From Nissolia schottii (taxonomy: Eukaryota; Streptophyta; Magnoliopsida; Fabales; Fabaceae), in NCBI GenBank assembly GCA_003254905.1, contig QANU01064082.1, forward strand, positions 62,001 through 126,000: a DNA stretch of 64,000 bases, given 5' to 3'. Positions 22,551 to 33,994 of the stretch are shown one piece after another. The translations under genes and the position numbers were made by a program. The stretch's first letter is position 1. Each line of letters begins with the position of its first letter. The notes beneath the pieces were generated by a model. That model worked only from the letters and a program-made list of their open reading frames with translations. It searched no databases and was not told the DNA's origin.

Positions 22551-23000
22551 CCCTCTACAAATTATAGGAGTGTAATCTATTATAATGCCTGCTCATTTAT
22601 TACACTAAAATTCTTTGTTATTTACTCATAATTCCTCAATTATTTATTTCTTTATCATAGCTCAAGCAAAAAATTGGCGTTGATAGTTTTTTATTTTATT
22701 TTATTTTATAATTTTAACAACATTTCCTTACAAGCTTCATTACCCTTACAAACTTCATGAAGTTCTTAAGAGGCCTTATTGCTCCATCTTTATCACCTAA
22801 CCCTATAATCAATTTTCTATTCAAAATTCGTCACCCAAACCAAACCTGAATCTTACAAATAAAAATCCCTTACCCATAGTTTCTTGCTTGACCCGGATCA
22901 GGATGTGGTGGTTTTCACGGTGGTGATTTTTGTGGTGTGGTTTAATTTGGTTTCTGTAGCAGTGGGCCATGCTTCAATTTGAACCAGCTGGTCTTTCATA

Positions 23001-25700
23001 CACTACTAGAAACATTCTAATTACCGTCGGGATATTACTATTGGATGTACATCTGACGGTAATTGTATTACCATCTGAAATAACAAATAAAACCGACGAT
23101 AATGGCTTTTAGGTCAAACCGGAGCAATTTTGACCACGATTATCGTTAGTAAAATTTTCTGATGGTAACATTGTCAATAACAGTTGGTGCCAAATGGCAC
23201 GTGATGAGGCGAACGTTTTACTGTCAGAAGTTACCGACAATAAAACAAAGAAATAAATAATAAATTAAAAGCATTTATTATGCTAAAATTTTCTGTCAGA
23301 GTCTTCCAATAATAACTGTAATAATAACTTTTAAAATAATTATTATAACTATCGTCAGAAATCTCCGACGGTAAAAGTCTCGGAATATGAGGAGGCACAC
23401 ATGTCGTTACGTAACCGTCGCAATATTCGACGTTAACAACCTCGAAATATAAGGGGCCACGTTTTTCCCCTCGTTTGTAATGGTCCACAAGTTACCGTTG
23501 GAAATATCCGATGGTAACGTCCTCAAGAAAATGAGGGGACACACGTGTTCCCCACGCCCATAACACTGGGCTAGTTACCGTTAGATATTTCTGACGGTAA
23601 TAGCCTCGAAATATATGGGGACGCTTGTGTCCCTAGGCGCATAACGTTCAACTAATTACTGTAAAAAAATTCAACTGTAACAACCTCGAAATATGTGGGG
23701 ACACGTTTTCCCATGTTTGTAACAGTCGACAGGTTACTGTCAGATTTATCTAATGGTAATAACAAAGCACTTCCATCCTCCTCTCTCTCCCCCTCTCTGC
23801 CACCACGTCCCCTCTCACACCGCGTTCCATTGCTGCCGCCACCTGTACACCATCAAATATTCAGGTTAGTTTTTTTCTTAATTTATTTTAGTTAAATATG
23901 TTAAGTTATTAGATTAATATTATGTTAGGTTGTTAGATTATGTTAATATGATGTTAGGTTGTTAGATTAGGTCCTAATTTTTGTTAGTTGTTAAATATAA
24001 ATAATTTTGTTTGGTCGTTAGGTTAATTTTGTGAATTAGGTTGTATATATTAATTAATTTTTGACTAAGTTTTTAATTAGGTTGTTAAATTTTCCTTATT
24101 TATAATATGTTATATTGATTTTGTTACATTATATGTTATTATGTATATTATATTAATTAAGTTTATTTTGGTTAGATTAATATGTTATATCAATTATGTT
24201 GTGTTATATTAGGTTAATTAATTTAGGTCAATGTTTAGGTTAATTTAATAATAAATTTTTAAGTTTAATATTAATAATTAGTAAATTTTTTAGGTTAATA
24301 TTTTAATATATTTTGGTTCTTATTTTTAATTCTTAATTTTTATTTTTTATTTTTAAATATTTAATTTAATCATTTTTAATTAAATTTTTTATTTTTAGTA
24401 TGACTGACAAAGGAAAAAGGCAGGTGTCAGACTACTATCCCGTATCCGCTAGGCGGGGTAGTAGGGGGAGGGCGAGAGGCAGGGGCAGAGGCTCCGGGAC
24501 GTCGAGCAGCATGTCGGCATCCTTGAGCTCTCTTATGAGGGACAGTTTCATACGGACCCTTGGATTTAAGGAGGTTGTTAGAGACAACAGGCCTAGGAGC
24601 TTGGTGATGCTCCCGTCTTGAGCTTCATGACTCTACCGTCATCACAGGCTGCAAGATTTGGGAGTTACGCCGAGCAGGCTCCACAACCTCCTCCATCAAA
24701 ATACCTGCCACACCAGAATACTCCTACTAGCACTCAGTCCCAAGGATCCGTCATACACCGCACACAAGTCACTATCCAACTCAACAAGAACAACAGTGGG
24801 TAAGTTTTGTTAATTATTTTTGTTTTATTTTTTAATTGCTATTTATTTAATTTTTGTAACATTACCAATGTTGTTAATTATGCTTGTATAGGCGGATTCT
24901 CCATGAGGCTGGACGTCAGGCCATGACGGAGACTCTAAAGAAATGCTACAACAAAGTTGTCCGTAAGTGGCAGGAGTATACTAGTGAGGAGAAGGATTGT
25001 TTCTTCAACATTTGGAAGGTAATTAAATTACTATTAGTATTTTTTAAATAATTAATTATTCTTAACTTAAATTATTTGATTAATTACTTACTAATGTTTT
25101 ACTGTTTATATTTTCAGGATAATTTTCAATATGATCCTTTTGAAGAAGCTGGCATGAAGGAGGCATTCAACTATAGGGTCGGTAGGCGTCTGCAACAACT
25201 GTTGGGGACATTAGGTCAGACAAGGACAAAGACCCGGACTGGTTGACCCCTGAGTAGCTTGCTGAGCCAAATGCTTACTAGGAATCACAGGAGGTTAGGA
25301 TAAGGTCTCAAAACTCTAAGTGTGCCCAAATGTAGGGTCGAGGGGGCAATGTGCACGCTGGAGGGTCCGCGAGCTTGCCCTCCACACGTCTCAGGATGGT
25401 AATTACGTTTGCCTTTATTTTTTTTTTTTATATAATTATAAGTTGTTGTGCTTTAATTTTTTATTTAAATATGAAGTATTTAATTTATATAAATTTAGAC
25501 AATTAAATATGCAATGTCGACAGCTAGGTCGGGAGCGAGCTGACTAAGGCAGAGTTTTTCCGCGAGACTCACACGATGAAGGCGGACAAGTCTGGTGGGT
25601 TGACGTGCACTTTGAACAAATCGCCGTAAGTATTTTTTATACACATAATATTATAAATCAACCTAACATAACAGTCATCTTTGGGAAATATTGTGTTTTG
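23001..25700 (+). mobile_element. CACTA (En/Spm) transposon relic, unit A
   Basis: The left terminus CACTACTAGAAAC (23001-23013) is the classic plant CACTA end, preceded by ATA. For about 770 bp it is followed by subterminal repeats of the type TACCGTCGGA...CCGACGGTAAC, often with CCTCGAAATATG-GGGGACAC spacers. A decayed transposase-like gene follows. The opposite CACTA end was not found before the UGT2 promoter, so the element is 3'-truncated or replaced. Confidence 0.8.
24400..25320 (+). pseudogene. CACTA Ptta/En/Spm-type (transposase_24-like) gene remnant, unit A
   Basis: Exon 1 starts at 24400 with MTDKGKRQ and an Arg/Gly-rich patch (residues about 24-36). It is frameshifted near 24610 and continues to a GTAAGT donor at about 24799. 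Exon 2 (about 24892-25019) encodes KCYNKVVRKWQEYTSEEKDC, and exon 3 (from about 25119) encodes FQYDPFEEAGMKEAFNYRV. The W-x-x-Y and F-N-Y-R-V-G-R-R-L pattern is what the plant transposase family of the Ptta/En/Spm type shows. Further frameshifts and stops follow near 25245. No intact protein is possible. Confidence 0.65.
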
Positions 25701-25719
25701 GGTTTGAGAGACTAAATTT

Positions 25720-26215
25720 TGACTAAAATAATGAACTTGTGAGGTTATCCAAGTTTATACGAGCTTATCCGTGTTTACTCGAGTTTACTCAGGTCCGAGT
25801 TACTAAGCGAGTTAACTCGATTTTGAGACCTAAACTCGTACATTACTAAGAATTTAAGAGTCAACTTGATAGTTTGATAACACTTGTCACCACCTACCTA
25901 CCACCAATGTCATCATAACCACCACTATCACCAGAACCCCTGCCAACACCTACCACTCATCACCACCAATACCATTGTTACCACCACCGATGGTCCCTCT
26001 ACCTCTAACACTACCACCACAAATGCAACATGCCAAGATGGTGGCTGGTGGTGGTAGCTATTTATTTATTTTTGTGTTTATTATTTTTTATTATTTATTT
26101 ATTTTATTATTAATTGGAGAGTTTTTTTGTACACAATCAGGATGTCCACTGGTGTGAGCCCGATGACTAATCCTGTCGTTGATTTGTATTATTTGGAGAG
26201 TATTACTGTAAAATG
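25720..26215 (+). repeat. ACTCG-rich segment and CCACCA microsatellite-like tract, unit A
   Basis: 25740-25850 contains repeated TTTACTCGAG and TAACTCGATTTTGAG words like those in the insert at 3113-3771. 25890-26030 is a degenerate (CCA)n-rich tract. 26040-26120 is rich in TTATTTATT. Open frames through the tract are compositional. A close copy lies at 36640-37100. Confidence 0.7.
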
Positions 26216-26219
26216 AGTA

Positions 26220-27028
26220 TATTAATTAATAATCTTTTTTATCTATCAAACAAGATATTGTGAATTCCCCGTTATATATACCAAACACAATAATGAAACA
26301 TTACCAACAATTTAAAATGTTGTAATATTTCTAAAAGGTAACCCAGATTACCAACAATCTTGAGAAGAAATGTATCAAACGCTACCTAAAAACAACGTTG
26401 AAGAGATGTGACAAATCAACACACTCATCTCTATGAACAACATGACATTTTTCAGGATAAAATAATAAAAAAAAATTGAACGTCATTCTTAAAAGTGGAG
26501 AGTTTGATTTGTAATTTTTTTTTTTGACGTTTCCATTTTCAAACAATAATAAGCAGAATATATATAATTTTTGTGAACACAATTAAAATTATAGGAGGGT
26601 CACGGTACGCCTCGCGTACACTGACCTCTTAATGAATCGCCAAATGGTTGCAGCCCGAGCATCCATGATCTAGCACGTAAGACGTGAATGAAAAAGGAAA
26701 GTTCCTAGAGTGCCAAGGTGGGCGTGCCTGATTTGGTCAAAGATCATGATACATGGATGCGACATCCTTCATCCTTGCAACGCACGGTTACCATACTAGT
26801 ACTAGTCAATTAAAGTTCAATATTAAAAAAGTTTATAGATTTTATATTTATTAAAATTATGAAATCTTCAAAAGCATCACGACTTTGTGGTACTTTTGAG
26901 GGTCGTGGACTCATCGTTCATTGGCAGCACACCACATTTGATAAAGAATGTTTCGTAGGGGAAAAAATAATTGATAGAGAGATATAGGTTTTTTGTTTGG
27001 TTGTGTAACAGGATAATAGAAAAAAAAA
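26220..27028. other. Upstream region of UGT2
   Basis: There is no gene here. The block from about 26580 (TTATAGGAGGGTCACGG) is conserved in unit B at 37750 and so represents the ancestral promoter-distal region. It has a W-box in reverse (GGTCAA at 26735-26740) and a single CACGTA near 26680 where unit B has two CACGTG cores. Confidence 0.6.
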
Positions 27029-27325
27029 TTGTTAATTAAGTTTTTAGTCCCTGTAATATGAAATAGTTTGGTTTTAGTTCTTTATAACAAGTTTTAGTCC
27101 TTATAAAATGTGAAAATTTAATTTTAGTCCCTGTGGACGGTTGGTGATGGACGGTGATAACGTGTCAGTTAACTCGTCATAGGGACCATTTCTACATCAC
27201 TATCTATCACCAACCGTCCACAGGGACCAAAATCCAATTTTCACATCTTACAGGGACTAAAACTTGTCATGAGGGACTAAAATCAAATTTTTTCATATTA
27301 CAAGGACTAAAAACTTAATTAACCA
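27029..27325. mobile_element. MULE-type MITE in the UGT2 upstream region
   Basis: The ends are near-perfect inverted repeats: GTTAATTAAGTTTTTAGTCC on the left, GGACTAAAAACTTAATTAAC on the right. Inside, GGACGGTTGGTGATGGACGG is mirrored by CACCAACCGTCCACAGGG. It is inserted in an A-run: the unit-B site (about 38320, GATAATAGAAAAAA) lacks it. Its relative at 37466-37724 sits elsewhere. Confidence 0.85.
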
Positions 27326-27505
27326 AAAAAAAAAAACTACGATTCTAAATGATAATTTTATCCGTATCTTAGCATTATGAACACAAAATTAGCATTACCC
27401 GCAGCATTATTCGAGAAATAAACTCACCATGAGATATATACTAATTAATTCGAAAAGTACCTTTCAAGATTAGAGGAGGACCTTGCTGAACACTCCACCT
27501 GGGAG

Positions 27506-27512
27506 TATAAAA
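27506..27512 (+). promoter_or_regulatory. TATA box of UGT2
   Basis: TATAAAA lies 91 bp before the ATG at 27597, in a block (GGGAGTATAAAATTTGAACC) identical in UGT4, where the spacing is also 91 bp. Confidence 0.7.
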
Positions 27513-27596
27513 TTTGAACCACAAGGAGCATCCTAGCATAAACACTGAGCCTCTGAGTCCTTAGAAAATATATAGAAACACACAACAAAAGGCAGC

Positions 27597-29118
27597 ATGA
27601 GCAATATTCCAACTGTGCTGGTTATACCAGCGCCTGGCCAAGGACATGTCTGTCCCATGATGAGCTTATCACAAAAGCTGGTTGAGAAAGGATTCGAAAT
27701 CATTTTCGTGAACACAGATTTCGTCCATGAGAGGATGGCGAGAACCATGGAGAACCAAGAAAGCCTTAACGGGTTACCAATAAAGCTGCTCTCAATACCA
27801 GATGGACTAGCACCTGAGGATGACAGAAACGATTATGGGGAACTGATGAGTTCAATTTTAAGAACCATGCCCGCTATGCTTGAGAAGCTCGTAGAAGATA
27901 TTACTTTGAATGGCGGCATTAGAATAACTTGCATTGTTGCTGATGTGATTATGGGGTGGGCAATGGGAGTTGCATGCAAGCTTGGAATCAAAGGAGCTCT
28001 GTTCTGGACTGCACCAGCTGCTATGTTTGCCTTGCAGTACAGCGTCCCTAAGCTTATTGATGACGGAATCATAGACTCTAATGGTAAGAATCTCACATTT
28101 TCACTAACAAATTTATTTTATTTTTTTTATAATCCAAACGCACTCTTAGTATGGTTCAGTTTAATTTCTTTAGAGTACTCAGTTAATTGGAAGCATCCGT
28201 AACTAAATTTTACTTTGTTTTGGAGCTGCAGGAATGCCAATAACAGAAAAGACATTTCGGTTGTCGCCAAGTATTCCTGCTATGGACACGAGACTGATTT
28301 GGTGGTCAAATATCTTTGACTCTGTAACAGAGAAGAAAATATTTAATTATTTGGTGCACTGCATGCGAGGTCTAGATTTGACAGAGTGGTGGCTCATAAA
28401 CTCTACACAGGAGCTCGAACGTGGAGCATTCTCCTTTGTTCCAAAGCTATTGCCAATAGGCCCACTATTGAAAAACAATGACAATACAAGTGCAAGTGCG
28501 AGATCATTGGGACAATTTTGGGAAGAGGATTTGTCATGCATGAATTGGCTTGATCAGCAACCTCATCGTTCGGTCTTGTATGTTGCCTTTGGTAGTATCA
28601 CCTTTTTCGACCAAAAGCAATTCACAGAGCTAGCTCTTGGGCTTGAGCTCACCAATAGACCGTTTCTTTGGGTTGTGCGTCGGGAATCCGATTGCAACAA
28701 GATGGTGTCTTACCCAGACAAATTCACGGGGAGTCGTGGAAAGATAGTTGAATGGGCTCCTCAGCAGAAGGTGCTAAGTCACCCAGCCATAGCTTGCTTT
28801 GTTAGTCATTGTGGTTGGAATTCTACACTTGAGGGTTTGTCTAATGGGGTGCGATTCTTGTGTTGGCCATACTTTGCTGACCAAATTTACAACAAAACAT
28901 ACATTTGTGATGAGTTGAAGGTTGGGTTGGGATTTGAATCGGATGAGAATGGATTGGTCTCAAGTCGGGAGATAAAAGTCAAAGTGGACAAACTGCTTAG
29001 TGATGAGAACATGAGTTCAAGGTCTCATAAGCTAAAGGAGAAGTTACAGAATAACATGAAAGAAGGGGGTAGGTCGTCGGAGAACTTAAGCAAGGTTGTC
29101 AAGTGGCTAAAAGAATAA
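27597..29118 (+). CDS. UGT2: UGT83A1-like UDP-glycosyltransferase, complete
   Basis: Exons 27597-28083 and 28232-29118, phase-1 GT-AG intron of 148 bp, total 1374 bp including stop, 457 aa, a normal length for plant family-1 UGTs. The N-terminal acceptor domain has PAPGQGHVCP with catalytic His17 and CIVADVIMGW with the partner Asp116. The C-terminal donor domain has a full 44-residue PSPG box (WAPQ to FADQ) with HCGWNS and terminal Gln, pointing to UDP-glucose. PSPG position 34, normally a conserved Pro in GVPFLCWP, is Arg; UGT4 shares this. It has no signal peptide, so it is cytosolic. It resembles Arabidopsis UGT83A1; the acceptor cannot be read from sequence. Related rice UGT83A1 has been linked to flavonoid and monolignol glucosylation (from memory). 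This is the only unbroken UGT here. Confidence 0.93.
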
Positions 29119-29474
29119 GAATTGAGTTATGTTGGATGAAATAAATTGAGTTAATTGCGTAGTGATAAACAATTAATGAGAATAAAGTTTACAGTTTTTC
29201 TGTAGCACTATTGTTTTAAACTTTGGAGAATGTCAATACCCCAAAATGAATGAAAAGATAACAATTTTATGATTTGTTCATTTATCAAATGTAACTTAAT
29301 CTATTTATAATATATAATTTTTAATACTTCTCTATTTGCATTCTCCACGTCAATTTCTTTACTCAGTTGTCATCACATTTTAAATTCCTCTTTTCCCATT
29401 CTAAACCTCCCACTTTTCCTCTTTCCTATTCGTAGCACAACCTCATTCTCCCAAAGTCTCATAATAGAAACCGT
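29119..29474 (+). other. UGT2 3' flank
   Basis: It holds a likely 3' UTR with AATAAA-like words (GATGAAATAAATTG near 29135, GAATAAAG near 29180). The same sequence follows UGT4 at 45221-45575. There is no other feature. Confidence 0.6.
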
Positions 29475-30450
29475 TGTGATGACCCGTTTTCCTAAGTACC
29501 TTAGAAAAGATCATTAGAGGGACAAAAAAAGGGAGTGTTGTAGTGCTGCAGTGGCAAGACGATTTCAAAAACCAAGTCCCATATCGTTCAAGCTACTTGA
29601 TGAGGAGGTTCTCCTCCTCCTATAAATAGAGAACCACAAATAGAGCTTTAGTTGCTAATCCCCTTAGAGCTCATGAGGTTCCACCCAGTGTTGGAACTTT
29701 TGGATCAAGTATTATTTTGCAAAGAAGCAGTGCCTCCACCTAGGATGCCGATGTTGTGCCGCTCAGAGCTCCCAATACAGTGCTCTTCAGTCGTTGTCCT
29801 TTCCATGTAATTGGAGGTCTTGGTACGCCAATGGTGTGTCACATTAGCGGTTTGTCAATCAAGTTAGGGTTCATTTATTATTTGCAGTTATGTGTTTATT
29901 TTTTTTAATTAGTCAATTATTTATTTAATTATTCAGTTGATTAATTAATTAGTTAGTTTAGTTAATTAATTATTTAGTATATGCTCATTGTTGCTTATAT
30001 GCATAAGCTTAGGTAGAGACCTACATACTTAGTTATGACATGTCGAGATTATGACATGCTTTTCATAATTGGTAGTAACATAGATTATACAGATATAGTA
30101 ACAAATTCAGTATACAGGAGTCGTAGTTAGATCACAAAGATAATTAATATCAGAATTAATTCACAATGTGAGTCTTAGAATAACAATCTCAGGATTTTGT
30201 AATTAACTTATCTTAGCTACATAGGATCAATACCCCTGCACGAGTCCAACATACTTAGTAAGTCCTACCCCAGATTTAGTATATCCGCAGACTCAATTAT
30301 ATAGTACAGTTCCCACAATCGAAAAGTAGTCCAACAATAGTAACCATCATAAATACGCCATGCTAATTGACATTTCCCAGACAATTAGTCAGTATAACAA
30401 TAACCATCAATGAATCCTAGATAGTTAGTCAGTATAACAATAACCATCAG
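29475..30450 (+). mobile_element. Ty3/gypsy-type LTR fragment ending at the duplication junction
   Basis: It begins TGTGATGACCCGTTTTCC and has a strong promoter-like CCTATAAATAGAG at 29619-29631, preceded by an inverted GAGGAGGTTCTCCTCCTC (29602-29619). The interior has repeated TAATTAATTA words around 29920-29980. Near the right end TTAGTCAGTATAACAATAAC is duplicated with a 40-bp period (30385 and 30425). Position 30450 is followed directly by UGT3 intron/exon sequence. A copy follows UGT4 at 45576-46143. Confidence 0.6.
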
Positions 30451-30464
30451 TTTCGGAATTGCAG

Positions 30465-31354
30465 GATCACCAATCACAAAAGAGAATTTTCTGTTATTCT
30501 CTAGTATTCCATCTATGAACATTGGAGTCAATTGGTGGTCAAATATCCCAGACCCAATGGTTAAAAAGATAATACTTAATACCATTGTGCACTGCATGCG
30601 CACTCCTCCAAATTTGACAGAGTGGTGGCTTTGCAACACTACATATGAACTTGAACCTGGAGCACTGTCCTTTGTTCCAAAGCTATTACCGGTTGGCCCA
30701 CTATTGAGAAGCAATGTCAATGCAAGTGCAACTGTCAGGTCAATGGGACAATTATGGGAAGAAGATTTGTCTTGTATAAGTTGGCTTGATCAGCAGCCTC
30801 ATCGTTCTGTCTTGTATGTCGCCTTTGGTAGTGTCACACTTTTTGATGAGAAACAATTCACAGAATGGACTCTTGGACTTGAGCTCATCAACAGACCCTT
30901 TCTTTGGGTTGTGCGTCAAGATCCCAGTTGCAACAATAAGTTGTCTTACCCAAATGAATTCAAGGGGAATCAAGGTAAGATAGTTGGTTGGGCTCCGCAA
31001 CAGAAGGTGCTAAGCCACCCTGCCATAGCTTGCTTTGTAAGCCATTGCAGTTGGAATTCTGTCGTAGAGGGTTTGTCTAATGAGGTTCCCTTCCTGTGTT
31101 GGCCATATTTTGCTGACCAGTTTCATGACAAAGCATACATTTGTGATGAGTTGAAGGTTGGGTTGGGATTTGACTCGGGCGAGAATGGATTAATTTCACG
31201 TGGGGAGATAAAAGCCAAAGTGGAACAATTGCTTAGTGATGAGAACATAAAATTGAGGTGTCGTGTGCTAAAGGAGAAGTTAAAGAAAAATGTAGAAGGA
31301 CGAGGCAAATCTTCAGAGGTCTTAAGCAAGTTTGTCAAGTGGCTAAAAGATTAA
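30465..31354 (+). pseudogene. UGT3: exon 2 only, UGT83A1-like
   Basis: The acceptor site GGAATTGCAG and the whole 890-bp exon 2 (the same length as UGT1 exon 2 without its duplication) are preserved and open to the stop. Exon 1, the catalytic His/Asp and the promoter are missing: upstream is gypsy LTR sequence. An internal Met at 30515 would give 279 aa comprising mostly the sugar-donor domain. The PSPG box is complete except that HCGWNS reads HCSWNS (Gly21 to Ser). A product would lack the acceptor-binding half and is not expected to be active. It was created by the tandem-duplication breakpoint lying in the UGT1 intron. Its close similarity to UGT1 and open frame suggest recent origin rather than function. 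Confidence 0.88.
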
Positions 31355-32609
31355 AAATTGGCCTTTGTGCACAAGTTATGTTGTCTGAAATAAAATTGAG
31401 TCCATTGCTTGATGGCCAAGTAATGAGAATAAAGTTTACAAGCTTTCTGTGGAATTATCATACATTTTTAAATTGTGGTGAATGTCAAAACTCCAAAATA
31501 AATGAAAAGATAGTAATATTTATGGTTTATCAAATGCAACTTAATTTAGTAATCTTAATATAGGTTCCTACTAAAACCACTATAGTAATATATATATGGT
31601 CATAGATACAAATGGTATTTTTATATTATTTTTAAAAAAAATTTCTACCAATGTATCTCAACCTTATTATTATGGAAGGAGAATAATTATTTAAATGTAG
31701 TCAGGATTGATCTCCCAACTTGTAAGAAAGTATAAACGGAGCATAAAGACAGAGAGAATAATGTTAGTGTTTACTATATTTCTAAGTGTGTCTGTACACC
31801 ATTAGATGAACCTATTTATAGGCTAATTACAATGACAAAAAATCAAATAATAATAAATAAATCACCTAATTTCTATACAAAGTATTCTCTAAATGAGATA
31901 AATAAAATCAGATCAATTTAAGATAATGAATCACATCAGATATTATCTTAATACAATTGACATTTTTTTTAAGAATTAAACTAAGGTGTTGCCTTGGAGT
32001 TATAGGGTGCCTTTGTATCATTATGCTAACGCCTCTGATAGAAAAATTATATTTGCTCAAAGTGTATATTATTATCGTGTATTTTATTAGTGTTTGAGTT
32101 TATGTGATTGTTACGGTATCTTATTAATTGGAAGGGAACCGGCATCTCTGTTGTTGGCTCCTCTACAAATTATACGAGTGTAATCTATTATAATGCCTGC
32201 TCATTTATTACACTAAAATCCTTTGTTATTTACTGATAATTCCTCAATTATTTATTTCTTTTTCATAGCTTAAGCAAAAAAATTGGCGTTGATAGTTTTT
32301 TGTTTTATTTTATTTTATAATTTTAACAACATTTCCTTACAAGCTTCATTACCCTTACAAACTTCATGAAGTTCTTAAGAGGCCTTATTGCTCCATCTTT
32401 ATCACCTAACCCTATAATCAATTTTCTATTCAAAATTCGTCACCCAAACCAAACCTGAATCTTACAAATAAAAATCCCTTACCCATAGTTTCTTGCTTGA
32501 CCCGGATCAGGATGTGGTGGTTTTCACGGTGGTGATTTTTGTGGTGTGGTTTAATTTGGTTTCTGTAGCAGTGGGCCATGCTTCAATTTGAACCAGCTGG
32601 TCTTTCATA
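31355..32609 (+). other. UGT3 3' flank and spacer (paralogue of 21524-23000)
   Basis: Collinear with the UGT1 downstream region but without the MITE found at 22303-22550. It contains an AATAAAATTG-like signal near 31389. No further gene. Confidence 0.7.
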
Positions 32610-32755
32610 CACTACTAGAAACATTCTAATTACCGTCGGGATATTACTATTGGATGTACATCTGACGGTAACTGTATTACCGTCTGAAATAACAAATAAA
32701 ACCGACGATAATGGCTTTTAGGTTAAACTGAAGCAATTTTGACCACGATTATCGT

Positions 32756-33994
32756 CATCCCAAAAACGTAGTATAGGGTCTAACCTAGGTCGTCTCTAAG
32801 GAAGAAATTTCCAAGCCAATTATAATTACAATTAAAAGGGGGTTTAGATTGATGAATATAAATAAAAAGAAAGCAAAATGAAAGTAAGTTAACAATGATA
32901 AAAAAAAAATCCTGCATACGGCTTTTCTAGTTCAAGGATTAATCGTCATTGGTTCCTAATTAATTATCCATAGGAGGGATGTTGTTCATTAGTTGAAATA
33001 TCTAACTAATACGCAATTCACTTAAGAGACTACGATCGTCTTAAACATTTATTAATACAGGAATTAAAACTAAGATCTCAGCATTTAAAACCCATATCAA
33101 TTGTGTTTCAATTGCACAACCTAATTTAATCTAATTAGTTCCCCAAAAAGTTCTCAAATCCTAAATCAATAAATCCTACAATCGTCAAAATCTATCAACC
33201 TAGAATTAACCCTAACCAATAACATGCAATCGCTATATTATTAATCACAGGCGGAACAAATCATGAATAAACATTAAGCATAATACCTCGAATTAATCCT
33301 ACTCTAGAGTTACCACATGCAAGATATTAAGAAACTACTTCTCCATGAATGGAGGATAAAGGCTCATAATAAATAAAGATAATAAGAGAGTAGAAAATAA
33401 TGGAAAATTGAAATAACAAAACCTGTAAACAATAGCAGAAGAGATTCACAAATAGTTGGGAGCTTGCGTTGTCAATGCGAGCGCCCCAACAATCCTTAAA
33501 GAACTAATAATTAAGCACTACTAACATAAACCTAAAGTGCATAAAATAAAAGAGAAAAGTGCACAAAATAAAAGTAGAGGCTGAGGATGAAGTTATTCTG
33601 GTGCAAAATCCGTGGTAAAGTCAGCGTTAAAAAATCCTAAGCAAATCTTTGACCAAATCTTTTGGAATTTGCATTCAATCTTGCATTGATTGGTCCAAAT
33701 CTCCTCTTTAAATCTCTCCTTTAAAATTTATATCTTATCAACTCTCCTTCAAATCTTCAACGATCCTCTTTACAATTTATTTTTTGCAATAAAAATAGAA
33801 AACTAAAAAAGAACAAAAGAAATCTACACATTAAATTCTAAGATAAAAAATAGTGCTTTAAATTGCGTTTTTCTAAATTTCTCACAAAAGAGGATAATGT
33901 GCAAAACATGTTAATTAAGCATTAAAACCACACTTTTTTATTATGCAATGTTCAATTATAGAATAATAAAATAGGGTACAAAATTCACTTATCA
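32756..33994 (-). mobile_element. 1.24-kb insert in CACTA-B, family unknown
   Basis: Unit A reads GATTATCGTTAG...GATGGTAACATTG where unit B reads GATTATCGT, then this block, then GTAACATTG; about 19 bp of the original were replaced. The block is AT-rich and non-coding. On the minus strand it begins TGATAAGTGAATTTTGTACC and ends near CTTAGAGACGACCTAGGTTA and CGTTTTTGGGATGA. A solo LTR is possible because of the TG start, but a matching CA end and target duplication are not visible. Confidence 0.55.

Larger units (their letters stand above)
20468..30450 (+). repeat. Segmental duplication unit A
   Basis: The sequence from TTTCGGAACTGCAG in the UGT1 intron (20468) through the LTR end at 30450 is repeated as unit B from 30451. 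Shared order: UGT exon 2, downstream spacer, CACTA relic, ACTCG-rich and CCACCA tail, shared promoter block, UGT exon 1 and exon 2, 3' flank, LTR. The unit length is 9,983 bp. It is a direct tandem duplication. Confidence 0.9.

Noticed and set aside
22986-23600. Regularly spaced palindromic repeats resembling a CRISPR array
   Set aside because: The repeats are imperfect, unevenly spaced, start at a CACTA terminus and lie in a plant nuclear genome.
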